The notes beneath the pieces were generated by a model. The model made no database searches, had not been told where the DNA came from, and worked only from the letters and a program-made list of their open reading frames with translations. A stretch of 64,000 nucleotides of DNA, taken from the NCBI GenBank assembly GCA_037447655.1, contig JBBHKE010000674.1:1-64000 (forward strand), in the 5' to 3' direction. Made by a program: the position numbers and the translations under genes. Shown here piece by piece: positions 29,595 to 41,234 of the stretch (position 1 is its first letter; each line of letters begins with the position of its first letter). This DNA comes from Zygnema cylindricum. Taxonomy: Eukaryota; Streptophyta; Zygnematophyceae; Zygnematales; Zygnemataceae.

Positions 29595-30255
29595 TGTAGG
29601 ATCTTAAGCAAAAGATATTTACTCAAATTGATTCACAAAACATAAATCATTACACAGCGGAAGCCCATAAAAGACAAGAGGAATATTCAGCCAAAAAAAA
29701 AATTATATGTGTTCTTGGCCAAAGCCTCTTTACATCATCTCTCTTCTCTCTTCTCTCTCTTCTCTATCCTCTTTAAATAATCTCTTACTCCAAAATTAAT
29801 CCTCTATGATATAATCATTTAAAATCCAGTTGATTGATTACTCGGCACATGTACACTGCTGCCTATATATACTCGCGACTCTACACTAAGAGACAACAAG
29901 ATAAGACAAGTATAACATGGCGTAGCGACAAAGTCTATCCCTAGCTGAATGTGCACTCTTCAATGAAATTTCCATGAAAGAAGTCGCACGCGCTTTCTTC
30001 CTTTGAAACGTCTAACTCCAAACATTGACTTTACAAGTGTCGTTTCACGAACACACCTGCACGCAAATTGAAACACCTGCGCACAAAACAAACAAGTGAT
30101 GCTAAACGAAATAAAACACTTCGTTCGCGTATACCAAAAGTACCGTCGCGAAGCGACATAGTACTTTTTGTAGGATGACGCGACACTTTGCGTCAAACAA
30201 ATAAAAGTTGGTATGACGCTTCGTGAAAATACCGCGAAACGACAATATCCCAACA
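29595..30255 (-). repeat. Beta 3' LTR of copy 2
   Basis: On the + strand it runs TGTAGGATC ... CCCAACA (661 bp), matching the LTRs of copy 1. The U3 dyad with arms around AAAAGTAC / GTACTTTT is retained. The polypurine tract beside it is altered (AGAGAGGGAT). Confidence 0.8.
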
Positions 30256-33200
30256 ATCCCTCTCTTGTTGTCTGAATCGCCAAATCCTCAAAATAAACCA
30301 AGTTTTGGTCGTCCCCTCTCAAATACATCATGTGTGGCAGCTTTCGTCAACAAATCTGCCGCCTCCTCTTTTGTCGCGTATCACTTCAATCCCCAAAAAA
30401 AATATTGTACCTCTCCAAGATCCGTAACTTTGAAGTGTAATCCAAGGTAGCGTCTCAACTCATCAATGCCCTCCAATTTGTCGCATGCCATCAAGAAATC
30501 ATCCACATAAACAGAAAAGATGATTTGGTCAATTCCTTCACCTTTCACGTAAACTCCAGAATCGGACGTAGTGCGTACAAATCCAAACTTCAATAGTACT
30601 TGATGAAGTCTCAAATACCAAGTGCATGACGCTTGTTTTAAACCATATAAAGACTTTCTCAAACGCCATACATTTCCTTCCTGCAAAGGAGAGACACCTT
30701 CCAGTACCTTCATATATATCTCTTCCTCCAACTCACCATTTAAAAACGCGGTTTCAACGTCCATTTGATGGACGTGCTTCTTCCCCATCGCTGTAATTGC
30801 AATAGTAATCCGAATTGAGTCGAACTTCACCACGGGAGCATAAGTCTCCTTAAAATCGATTCCCTCACGTTGTTGGAATCCCTTACAAACAAGTCTCGCC
30901 TTGTACTTAATTATCTCACCCGAAGCTCTAGTTTTGGTCTTAAAGACCCACTTTGCATCAATAGCCTTTTTCCCCTCCGGAAATTTCACTTCCTCAAAAG
31001 ATCGATTATCAACCACCGACTTAAATTCTTTCTCCCACACCGGTTTCCACTTACTCTCACAATCAACCGACCTCCTAGCCTCGACATAAGATTGTGGGTC
31101 GCCAGTCATATTTTCCGTAAGTGATTGCTACAAAAGAAACTCCATCTCCTTAGCATCGGAAAGAAAATAATGCGAATTTGATGCATTTTCCCCTTTTCGA
31201 TGGTAAGTGAGTTTCTCCGGTTTCTTCCCCTTTGTAATCCAAGAGCTCCTCCTAATAACTTGCTCCTCCTCCTTTTCCTCTTTCACTTCCTCGGATTCAA
31301 TTTCAATTTCTTTCTCACTCGATTTAGAACTCGATTTAGAGCTTTGAGATTTCCGAATGTTCGAAGGCACCCGGGAATCCAAAGATGCATTACTCTTTCT
31401 TTCAAATTCTATTTCAACCCATTTCCCCAATTTCTTTTTTTTTAGTTTTCACATTCGGTTCCTCATCGGATTCCGAATCTCCAATGAATGCAAAGTTCTC
31501 AATTTCACTCTCCTCATAAAAATCCAAATTTTCTTTAAACTTCCCAACGGAATTCATGGCGGATTTGAGATCCTCATGAAAATCCACATTCCGAGATTCC
31601 TCCATGGTGTGACGAGCCGGATCATATACTCGGTATAAAATCCCCTTCGCACTATATCCAATAAAAATTCTCGGCCAACTCCTTGACTCCACATAGACCG
31701 TAGCATGACTTCCCCAAATTCTCAAATGATAAACCGTGGGCTTTCTACCACACCACAATTCCTCCGGTGTTTTACTTCCGGAAACCGAAGTGAGTCTTTG
31801 GTTACAAATGTAATTAGCCGTAAGAATTGCATCCCCCCACAAAAAACATCTCTCGCCGGAGCTATGAACCATCGCACGGACCATTTACTGTAAGGTACGA
31901 TTCTTCCTCTCGGCCACTCCACTTGACTCCAGAGAATAAGGTGTCGTAAATTGATGCCTTATCCCCCACTCCTTACAATACCCCTCAAAAACAACAAACT
32001 CCCCTCCATTGTCCGACCGAATGGACTTAAGTTTCTTATCAATTTGCCTCTCGGCCATTACATGCCATTCTTTAAATTTTTCAAAGGCATCCGATTTCTT
32101 TTTCAATAAATACACCCATGACTTCCGAGAAAAGCCATCAACAATCACCAAAGTATATTTAATACCTCCAACTGTCTCGGGTTTAATATGTCCACAAAGA
32201 TCAATGTGGACAACCTCCAAAGGACTTTGCTCGATGCTTGATGTCTTTATTCGGATGGGATTTCCGAATTTGACTTCCTTTGCTACATCATCCGCATCCA
32301 TTCACCTTCTCACCAGATGCGAGGTCCAAACCCCTCATCGAAGAATGACGAATCATCTTCTTCAAACTTACCTCGAATGTGTGACACATCCGATGATGCC
32401 ATAAGGTAAGATCACCTTTTAACTCCCAAATTTGATGTGAAATTCCCTTGGTGGGAACTTTAGATTTCGGCCTCCTCCATAAGAGCCGACTATGATTCGC
32501 ATCCGTTACAACTCTTTCTCCAATTACATTCCCCTTCTCATTCCAAATCTCGATCGATCGATCACCTCTCGCAAGTAAGCTTCCACCACTCTTTTGGATT
32601 TGTGGAACGCTTAACAAATTAACCGAACCGTCCAGAATGTAAAGAGTATTTTCAAGACGATACTCCGTCGATTTCTCCTTCCCATCAATATCCCATGAAA
32701 GGAGATCAAGCCGAACTGTGCCAACCGTAGCAACCGAAATGACATGGCCGCTTGCTACCGTAATAAAATTTGGAACCGTAAGTTCCCTCATGTCATCAAA
32801 CAAAGTAGCATCCGTGCAAACATGGTGGGATGCCCCCGTATCAATAATCCACTCTTTCTCCAAGTTTCCTTCACTACTTACCGAATCAAGGGCAAGGTTA
32901 AGAACCGGATAATCATCACCTGTTTCATTACCATAGTCAAAGTAATTTGCATTACCGTAACCACGACCACCACCGCGACCTCCTCCTCGGCCGCCACCTC
33001 GGCCGCCTCTATCACCTCCTCTACCTCCTCTTCCACCTCCGAAATCTCCACTCTTTGCATAACATTGAGGACTCGTATGCCCCCACTTACCACAAAAATG
33101 ACATTGCTTATCCTTATCCGGACAAGAGGAACACAAATGTCCAAGCCGGTTACACCAGTAGCATGTCACATTGGAAAGATCCGAACGGACTTTCGGTGGA

Positions 33201-33553
33201 CGACCTTGCTCCCTCTTGTTGCCTCGGCCGCCACCACCACCTCTCGGGCCACCTCCTCTACCACCTCCTCTACCACCGGCATAGTTAAGATCCGGGGTTT
33301 CGCGAGTAGTAGAGTTGAGAACTCCTCCACTTGAAGAAGCCGATGGAGTTCCCTCCGACATTTTAATAAAATTGACGGTGAATCCGAAAGTGTTATCCGC
33401 CTTCGCTCGTAAAATAGCTGTAAGATGCGAAAACTTATCCGGTAAAGCCTTAAGAAAAACGCTTAATTTATCCGCATCCAAAATAACTCGACCATTGTTG
33501 AGTAATTGCTCGAGTATAATATTGAAGCGCTTCGCGGCATCATCCATGTTCAA
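30256..33553 (-). pseudogene. Beta copia gag-pol remnant, copy 2
   Basis: Open pieces cover a 3' part of Gag with RGG stretches, one altered zinc knuckle (CYWCNRLGHLCSSC) and one intact knuckle (CHFCGKWGHTSPQC), the protease (EWIIDTGASHHVC) to the pre-integrase domain (33553-32288), integrase (32301-31414 in two frames) and the linker (31430-31128). The in-frame UAG and an RT part with YVDDFLMACD (31109-30381) follow. RNase H is deleted. Frame changes at about 32290, 31880 and 31430 make it inactive. It is informative because it keeps the linker in frame up to the UAG, unlike copy 1. Confidence 0.85.
31122..31130 (-). promoter_or_regulatory. In-frame UAG-CAA-UCA between integrase and RT (beta copy 2)
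   Basis: The bases match those at 20128-20136 (TTTCTTTTG-TAG-CAATCA). The linker frame above and the RT frame below are the same, so the UAG is the only break between them. Confidence 0.6.
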
Positions 33554-33554
33554 T

Positions 33555-33996
33555 CGATTAATCCTCTATGTTATAATCATGTAAGATCCAATTGATTGAT
33601 TACTCTGCACATGTTCACTGCTGCCTATATATACTCACTACTCTACACTAAGAGACAACAAGATAAGACAAGCAGAACTTAGCGTAGCAACGAAGTATGT
33701 CCCTAGCTGACTGTGCACTCTTCAATGAAAGTTCCACGAAGGAAGGCGCAGGCGCTCTCTTCCTTCGAAACGTCTAGCTCCAAATATTGACTTACACGTG
33801 TCGTTTCACGAACACACCTGCGCACGAAACAAACAAGTGACGCAAAACAAAATAGAACATTTTGTTCGCGTATACCAAAAGTATCGTTGCGAAGCGACGT
33901 AGTACTTTTTGTATGATGGCGCGATGCTTCGCGTCAAACAAATAAAAGTTGGTATGACGCTTCGCGAAAATATTGCGAAACGACAATATCCCAACA
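33555..33996 (-). repeat. Partial beta 5' LTR of copy 2
   Basis: This is the 3'-ward 440 bp of the LTR as written on the + strand, including the TATATATAGG box near 33625-33634 and the terminal CCCAACA. The part next to the primer site is deleted. Confidence 0.8.
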
Positions 33997-34120
33997 GATT
34001 GCCCATGATGTTTTTAAGTTTTTTAGTTCGCATACAATTCGATACCCTTACACGATTCCGTGCGAAGCCAAACTTTAAAAAATATTGTACAATCGGATGC
34101 CTCTCACGTGCACTAATTTA

Positions 34121-35061
34121 GGGTACGTCCCCATGTACTAAAGTATCTACTTTCATTGTCTTTTTGCCCTAAAATTTAGGGAACTTTGGCAAAAACTTTA
34201 GTCGTACGAGAAAATTATTTTTACCAAAGTAGAGTGAATGTCAATTCACACTTCGGATGTGCGGCGTGTTTGTCGTCACGTGAACGCATTTTGGCGTTTT
34301 CCCCTTTTCGACCACCGGGCAAGAGAATCCAGCCCAAAAAAAAACTTCATCAAAATCACCTCGAGGGGGGGATTTTAGTTCAAGTACTGCTCAAACAGCG
34401 AATAAAAAACGAGCCATGCACGCTCCACAAGCGTGGGAAAAGGATGAGGGAGAGTCCTCACTATTTTTCTCCGTGCCCGTCATGCGGATGTACGGAGAAA
34501 AAATTGTAGGGGTCTCGGACCTCCACTTTCATTCATGGGGTCCTTTGCAAAATTTTGCGCCATCATCACCTCTCCCCTCTCCCTTTCATAATGTCGCTTT
34601 TATCTCACAGTTTTTAGAATGAGACACAACAATATTGGTATAAAATGAAAGATCTTTTAAAAATGTATTATTTTTCAATATTTAGGTTTTTTTTTAATTG
34701 TAAGTCGAGTGAGAAAAGTACAAAAAACGAAATCACGAAACCATGGCGGAAAGTTATTTAACCACTGACGTCGACGTTGTCAAAAGTGAGCATGACGCCA
34801 CAATGTCACCAAACCCTAAACATCTACAATTTCACAAAAATCTAGGTTTCTACCGCTGTCGCTGTTTTTGTTGGCTTCACTACTCGTCCGGAATTTCAAA
34901 GTCGTCTTCCACCATCACAAGTTCTACTTACGTCTACAACGTCACATTTCAAAGTTCTGATTTCATTTTTGCACATAAGGACGCTCTCCAAAGTAGTACG
35001 GAGAATCTTTACTACAATCCAAAATGCTTTATCAAAGTATCGATTGCATGGGGACGTACAC
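34121..35061. mobile_element. PIF/Harbinger-like inverted-repeat element
   Basis: Terminal repeats GGGTACGTCCCCATG (34121-34135) and its complement at 35047-35061 match at 14 of 15 positions. Both sides are flanked by TTA (34118-34120, 35062-35064), the usual target duplication of PIF/Harbinger and Tourist elements. The 941 bp contain no transposase motif that I can see. Open frames inside are short and unconvincing. Confidence 0.65.
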
Positions 35062-35064
35062 TTA

Positions 35065-35951
35065 GTATTTTTTATTTAACAAAAAGTTTGTGTTTACAAT
35101 GTCAACTTTTCATGAGAAATAAATAACGCGCTAATATATGTTTCGCACTAAAACTTTTCTTGTACACATGCACGCACTACGAAGTCCGTGCACATAAATC
35201 GTTGTAAAGTCTAGATTTTAATTGGATTTGCGCCCGACCACTAAGTTAGACCGAATGTTCCTCAAGTGGACCAAAAATCCCAAATTCTCTAAGTTTTAAA
35301 ACCCTAAATTTATAGATTTTGGAAATTTAAAACTTTTCCCAGATTCCTAATCACATTATGCTCGACTTGGTGCTTCCTGCCTACAGATTGCTAAAAAATT
35401 GTTCACATATCTGTTCTTTTGAATTTGAGAAAGTTAGATAATGTGATGCACTTCCTCGCTAAATTTTCGTTTTTGTACTTTAAGCACAATGAAGTATCAT
35501 TTCTCTGTGTGTTAAGCGTTTCACTGTCCGGACTAAATTTCCGTAGTTTAGTTCTAAACGTACGTCATACATGGCATTCCATACAGTATATAATGTATGT
35601 GTTGTAGAATACTATATTGTAAAAATATCGTGATGATGTTTGTTGGTCCTGGAGCAATATAATTGGCCCCCTAACCGCTCGATGTTCTTATCGAATTTAT
35701 CGCGATAAGAAATCTCCCAATACACAACACTATAAATAAAAACCGAAGCTGCAAAACATCTTCACAATTCTAAGAATAAGTTTTAGTGAATGATTCCCGC
35801 TAGTGGTGTTTGGGAAATAATCATTTTGGATGATGAGCAGAACATTATTGATATTCTTTCCAGACTAAAAGCAAGAGTTTTTTTTTAAGAACAAGGTCTT
35901 AATGCGAATTGAAATTTTTTGTTCTTCTGCTATGAGACCAAAAGGGAATAG
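35065..35951. other. Unassigned AT-rich spacer
   Basis: No gene is supported. A short TTATCGAATTTATCGCGATAAG dyad followed by ATACACAACACTATAAAT at 35690-35735 resembles the TATCG-rich block ending CACAACACTACAAATT at 15600-15755, which points to a shared dispersed repeat. Confidence 0.4.
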
Positions 35952-35988
35952 TACACCGTGTATCGCTATTAGTGTTAATACTTATTTC

Positions 35989-36264
35989 TATAGTTCAAAA
36001 GTAGGTGAAAGTAGGCCTATACAATATGCCCATTGTATGCAAAACATACAATATAACCTTAAGACCCATATTGTTTTCGGACCTATTCGGACCAATTAAT
36101 ACATTCGGAACACAAATTTGCATTTACACCGTCAGATTCGGACGATCGGACGGTCGCTGATCAAAGTAGCGATCTAAGAAGATCACATGAAAAGCATATA
36201 ACACAACTTACGATAAAGGCGCCGACCAAAGGCCTACCATTAATACGCCTACTTTTAAACTATG
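35989..36264 (+). mobile_element. MITE copy 3 (TTCAAAAGTAGG family), inner
   Basis: The ends TATAGTTCAAAAGTAGG and CCTACTTTTAAACTATG and the interior (ACCGTCAGATTCGGAC, AAGTAGCGATCTAAGAAGATC) match copy 2 at 28972-29329 in the same orientation. It is 276 bp, a shorter derivative, nested in the outer element. Confidence 0.75.
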
Positions 36265-36273
36265 TTTTTTTTG

Positions 36274-36419
36274 CCACTTAAAACATATTTTTCTCCGTAC
36301 ACATTTGTCCTATTATCAATTTGAGAGCGCCAACCGGAAGCTAAGAATCTTACCTTTCAATCGCAACCGTCAAATCCACAATCCAAAAAGTGTGTACGGA
36401 GAAAATATGTTTTAAGTGG
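36274..36419. repeat. Inner inverted repeat with 29-bp arms
   Basis: Arms at 36274-36303 (starts CCACTTAAAACATATTT) and 36391-36419 (ends ATATGTTTTAAGTGG) are complementary with at most one base slip around 87 bp. It may be a third nested MITE or a subterminal repeat of the outer element. Confidence 0.75.
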
Positions 36420-36457
36420 CGAAAAATTTATTAACAGTAATAGCGATTCACGGTGTA

Positions 36458-37301
36458 GTGGAAAGAGGTAAGCACCAAGTAGAAAAAACTGGGGGGACAT
36501 TGCTCAGAATAAGAAAATTTGTAAGTAAGGGTAAGGTTTCATCAGGCGAAAAGTGGGGATGTTTACACAAATCCGCGACTCTCCGTACCAAATCGTACTG
36601 GCTATTTTGTTTTTATACGAAAAACAACATAACATAGAATCTTCCCAATACTCTTCGAAGGTCTTAGAGGTAATACTAGCCGTCGGATGTTGATCTGCGA
36701 AGAGATCACTTCATTTTTCTTTGTAACTGTCAACCCACCTCGAGGAGGTAGGTTGGCAGATACAAAAAAAAAAATCATGACACGCTGGACAATTAAGCTA
36801 CGTGTCATGATGGAAAACCAACGAAAATTCTTAAGATTTGCACATGACACGCGCTTTCCAAAATACAATTGGAAATAAAAACGAAATTTCGCAACATTCC
36901 TTCGTCACGCTATTTTCGATAACTTTTGTTCGTCACACTATTTATCTCAAAGGACTTTCGTTATGTTCGAAAACATAAACCCTAAAAAATGAGTTGGCGT
37001 ACTGACGGGCGTCTGTAAAAAGTATAAAAGTTTTGTCGCATGATTACTTCGTACGCAGGTACATGGTACGAAAGTGAAGATTTGAAGTTAAGCTTGTCGG
37101 TGCTAAAAATCTGAAAGATATTCAATTTCGGATCGTACCTTGCGCCAATCAATTTAGAACACGTGGCTTACAAACTATTCGTGATGGAACATCGACTCAG
37201 GGTGAACCTCCATCAGGCGAAAAGAGAGGTTCATTACTGGAAAAATTGCATTATAGTACAGGTCCAGCTCATTTCGTACATGGCTTTACTGTTTTTTTTT
37301 C
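36458..37301. other. Unassigned spacer
   Basis: No gene is supported. The words CATCAGGCGAAAAG occur at about 36540 and 37211, hinting at an old dispersed repeat. A dyad CCACCTCGAGGAGG is at about 36735. Confidence 0.35.
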
Positions 37302-38367
37302 TATATTTTATGCATAGTCCTCTATAATGGCATCTGCCGAAAACCCCCCCACATTCCAATGGCATTATGTCGCAAATCTCTGAATTAAAAGGCGATTTAA
37401 CCTTGTGGCACCATCGGATGTGTCCCACATCTAAGACGAGTTTACGACGGATGATTAAAAAAAAGAGCTCAAGGGGATCAGATTTGGCGTTGGGGAAGAA
37501 AATTAACTGGTGTGAGGGATGTAGTAAATGGAGACAAATTTAAAAGCCGCATCTGGCTAAAAATCCTATGCATCGATCTTAGCACCCGCTTAATCTAGTG
37601 CATATTGATTTATGTGGGGACGTAAAATCGGAGACGATTGGAGGAAACAAATGTATTAGAGTGGTGGACGACTTCTCTCGCTTCACATGGGAAATATTAC
37701 TTAAACACAAATCCGAAGCATTTTTCCGCTTTCAAGAGTCGCATGTGATGGCTGAGAGGCAATGTGAGAGAAAACAAAAGTCTATTAGATTGGATAATGG
37801 AGGGGAATTTCTTGCTTTAGATCCTTATTGTAAAGAGTGGGGAATTTCTCACCAATATACTACATCTTACGCACTGGTATCAAATGGCGTAGCCGAAAAA
37901 AAGAACCGCATTCTTCAAGAGACGGTACAAGCCATGGTACATGGATCTAGAAAGAGCATTAATTTATGGGGCAATGCGAATTTGACGGCGAAATATATTT
38001 GCAACCAGAGGATTACATCGGTTTCGGGAGATAAAACTCCGTACGAATTGTGGTATGGCTGAAAACCTACTCTTCACCACATTCGGATTTAGGGATGCCG
38101 TGCGTCGCTTTATATTCAAGCACAAAAGAGAAAAGGTAAATTTGCATCGAGGAGTTGGAGTGGTTACTTTGTGGGATAAAGCACTAAAAGGAATCTTTAT
38201 CGAGTTTATGGTATGATTCGAAATACCATTGAAGAATCCAAGAATGTGGAATTTCACGAGGATTTATTATCCACAATCTCTCGATCGACTAAGCGACTTT
38301 CTTATTTTGATTTTCATGAAGAATTTGAAATTGGTGATCTTAATCACATTGAGGGTTTGGATTCACT
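37302..38367 (+). pseudogene. Gamma copia fragment (pre-integrase to integrase)
   Basis: The sequence follows the gamma element (48170 down to about 47140, reverse complement) without LTRs. It covers the zinc region (LWHHRMC), the integrase core with HIDLCGDV, LDNGGEFLA and NGVAEKKNR, and the linker HFHEEFEIGDL-like end. The open part at 37598-38062 holds most of the catalytic core. A stop at 38060-38062 (TGG to TGA) and several small indels break it. Both edges are abrupt, so it is a piece left by deletion or carried by recombination. Confidence 0.85.
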
Positions 38368-39125
38368 GGAGATTAGTTGAGATTCTCCAAACTTTTGGGG
38401 GACAACGTTGCCAGTTCGACTGTGTTTTCGAAGCAAACGCTCCTTCTGTCCAGGCGACTCTCCTCAACTGTTCTTGTCTTTAGGAGGAGACTAGCTAGAA
38501 GCTGGACATGTAAAATTTTAGCGCGTGGAATGGCTACGTGCGATCCATAATAAAACCCTACAAGTGGCATACGCCACGCGCCTTCGAACATATGCCACGC
38601 GCCTTCGGACAGGCGGGAATCAAATCCCAAAGAAAACCACGAGAAAATCTTTGTCGAAGAATGTGCAGTGACGCCTCCTCCACCATCCGTTGACATCCGG
38701 AATTTCCGGCGCCACGACGAAACACGAACGACAAAACAACGATAAAAAAGGACAACACACGAACTTACAAATTGTACATTCACGTAACTTAATTTTGCGG
38801 CTGGCTGTACGGAGTTGAAATCATATATTGTGCTTTTGGAATATTTGACATGCTCGCCGTCAGAACATGAACCTGCGTGCATCCAATCGAAAGAAAACAC
38901 TAACGCGATAGATTCCGTTGTTGACACGAATTGATGGAGAAGTGAACGAAATATTACTGCCAGTAAACGTATTCGTACGATTACTGTCGGCGCTTGATGG
39001 GGGTTCACCTTTCAATCGACCCGGTCTGTAGTTGTAGAGTTGGCCGTACAATGACAGAAACGTCTGATGGAACTCGACCCTAAGACGCCCTAGTGAACAA
39101 CAAAGGAGAATGACGCAAAAGGAAT
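38368..39125. other. Unassigned spacer with a short tandem repeat
   Basis: Two units around CATACGCCACGCGCCTTCG occur at about 38568-38605. The stretch 38490-38660 has faint similarity to the dispersed repeat at 24110-24250. A 211-codon open frame on the - strand crosses these repeats and is not believed. Confidence 0.4.
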
Positions 39126-39357
39126 CTATGCGAAATAAATATGCGCATTGCATTCTCGCTTTTGGTCAATGTATTGGTATATAACTTTTTGAGCCTCTCT
39201 GGCGCTCGCTTTTTGAGCAACCGCTTTTAGTTTCATTGCAGCTAGTTGCCTCTTAAAAACAGGATTTTGTATTTGACTGTTTGACAATGTCTCAAGAAAT
39301 AATTGGTTTTCAGGAATGATTCGAAAAAACAACCAAAAGGAATTATTTTCTTGTCTA
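39126..39357 (-). CDS. Exon-like segment, uncertain
   Basis: On the - strand a pyrimidine-rich stretch ending CTCCATAG (acceptor near 39358) is followed by an open frame encoding a Lys- and Ala-rich helical peptide (LAAMKLKAVAQKASAREAQK near its centre) that ends at TAG. It lies about 590 bp downstream of the apparent end of the Gln-rich gene, on the same strand. It could be an exon of that gene, of another gene, or chance. No family is recognised. Confidence 0.25.
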
Positions 39358-39368
39358 TGGAGAGACAA

Positions 39369-39945
39369 AGATCAGCGAAGTATACCACCTTATGGTGATT
39401 CTACTGTTGTGATTTTCTTCGCCAAGGAACCATGGTGATAAACTGACAAGCTTGACATAAGAGGCTAAAACAGGAACAGGAAACAATTCAATGATTTTTT
39501 TTGCTGTAAGCATATAACATGTATAATTTTTGGAATAATTGCATGCTAGAAAAATAAATTTGAGGCTCATACAGTTTATTAGTCTAAACAATTTAACAAC
39601 ATGAAGATCTTAACGAGTTCGTGTTTCACTCACAGAAAGATGCACCAGCTAATAATTAAGACAAAGACGTTACTTAGAAAACTAAGCCGCACTTTCCATA
39701 ATACAACATATCAACCTTCCCTTCCCTCCCCTCTTATCAAAAAACTCATCCTTCAAACACCTACCGCGAGATTTCCAGCCTACTGCTGAAATGGTTCCTA
39801 TGTGATTTTTAACGTGTCTATCTATTTACAGAACGAGGAAACAATCCAAAATTCAAAACCTCAGTCTTGCTACTGCTAAAACCTAGATGCAAACATTACT
39901 CCTACAAGACCCGGATTTCTTATTTTTATTGAACCACGGAGCATA
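39369..39945. other. Probable 3' flank of the Gln-rich gene
   Basis: AT-rich sequence with no supported coding part lies downstream of the TGA at 39946. It may contain the 3' UTR. Candidate poly(A) signal words occur but none is decisive. Confidence 0.35.
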
Positions 39946-41196
39946 TCACAGATGTAACGACGTGTCTAATGCACTTGTCACTATGTCATCATCTCCATCG
40001 CCTTCTTCAACCGACTCTTGTGAAACATTGAAGTCCTTCGTTTTCGGTTCGTCCTCGGTCTTGGCGCATTTTGTTTCACACTTTGGAGGTTTGCTTTCAA
40101 AAGAAAAGAATGGAAATGCACATGCTGGTGGCATTTCATTCGTCGACTGCGAGGTTTGTGACTGCAGATTGGTTCCTGGAGGAAGTATTACACCACTGGA
40201 CCACGGCATTGACTGCTATGGATCAATATACCGAGCTTGCAAAACTGCTGATTTTCCAGCCCACTCCAAACCCGTCTGACCTGGAACACATACTTGAATA
40301 GGAACCTGGACAAGCTCCTGGGTATTGTTCAACTGCCTCTGCTGTGAGGTTCCCTGAGAACTGAAGTTTCCTTGCTTCCCCTTCAAAATGACATCTCGAG
40401 TTCCTTGGTTTCCTGGAGCTCCCTTGTATCTTGACGAACCAGCTTGCTCATAGGGCACCACAGGAGTAGGAACATCTCCAAACCCCGGTTGACTGCTAAA
40501 AACAGCTGGTTGACCGAGCCTTACGCTATTCCTTCTCTGCAGATTTCCTGAGTAAGAAGATTGTGTTCCTATAAACTGTGGCCATGTTCCAATCGCTTGT
40601 TGTCTATCATTGTTCACAACTTCTGGACATTGCTGAATCCCAGAGCCTTCCTTTCCTATTTGAGGCTCTGCTCTTGATATTCCTTCATTCCTTCCTCCCA
40701 TTGAAGTTCCTGTATGGATTCCTCCTCCATCTCCACGTGGTTGTTGTTGTTGTTGTAATTGCTGTTGCTGTTGTTGGAGTTCAAGCTTAATCTGCTGTTG
40801 TAAAAGCCAAAGGTGATGTTGTTGCTGTAAAATTTGCTGAAAATTTTGTTGAACCGGAGATCCCTGGTTCAGTGGTAAGATTTGAGAATTACTGACAGCT
40901 CCACAAGGTCCTGTAGGAAGACCAGAGCTTGCGGCAAGGAGAGGGTAAGCTTGTGGTTGATTGACATGAGGCATCAAAGATGGAAAAATATGCGGACAAT
41001 TATTGAGAGCAAGGGCTTGCTGTGGTAAGACGGGGGGACTCTGTACTGAGGGTACAGAGTTTTGAGTTTGAGATTCAGCTTGAGGCATTTGTCTTGCTCT
41101 GTCTAAAAGCTGCAATTGTTGCTGGAGAAACAACTGTTGTTGGAGATTCAAGGCTTGAAATAATGGCCCACTGGTCCCATGCAAAGTCAACTGTTG

Positions 41197-41234
<38 letters not shown>

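Larger units (their letters stand above)
29595..33996 (-). mobile_element. Deleted beta copia element, copy 2
   Basis: The copy runs from a complete 3' LTR (29595-30255) through RT, integrase, protease and gag to a partial 5' LTR (33555-33996). Against copy 1 it lacks about 720 bp of RT-RNase H (joined at about 30377) and the first third of gag, the primer site and part of the 5' LTR (joined at about 33553). Flanking bases AATTG (29590-29594) and GATTG (33997-34001) match at four of five positions, which fits a decayed target duplication. The deletions therefore happened inside one insertion. Confidence 0.85.
35952..36457. mobile_element. Outer MITE of a nested set (TACACCG ends)
   Basis: Left end 35952-35980 and right end 36429-36457 are inverted repeats matching at 27 of 29 positions, with TACACCG at the tips. 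The flanks do not give a certain duplication. TA at each tip is compatible with a mariner-type TA target. Two other inverted-repeat units sit inside it. Confidence 0.65.

Noticed and set aside
34743-35126. 127-codon open frame on the + strand
   Set aside because: It extends across the right end of the Harbinger-like element, so it cannot be a gene of either part, and it has no transposase motif.
38373-39008. 211-codon open frame on the - strand
   Set aside because: It crosses a short tandem repeat and the edge of the gamma fragment, has no domain pattern, and its composition follows the DNA repeats. Chance openness is more likely.
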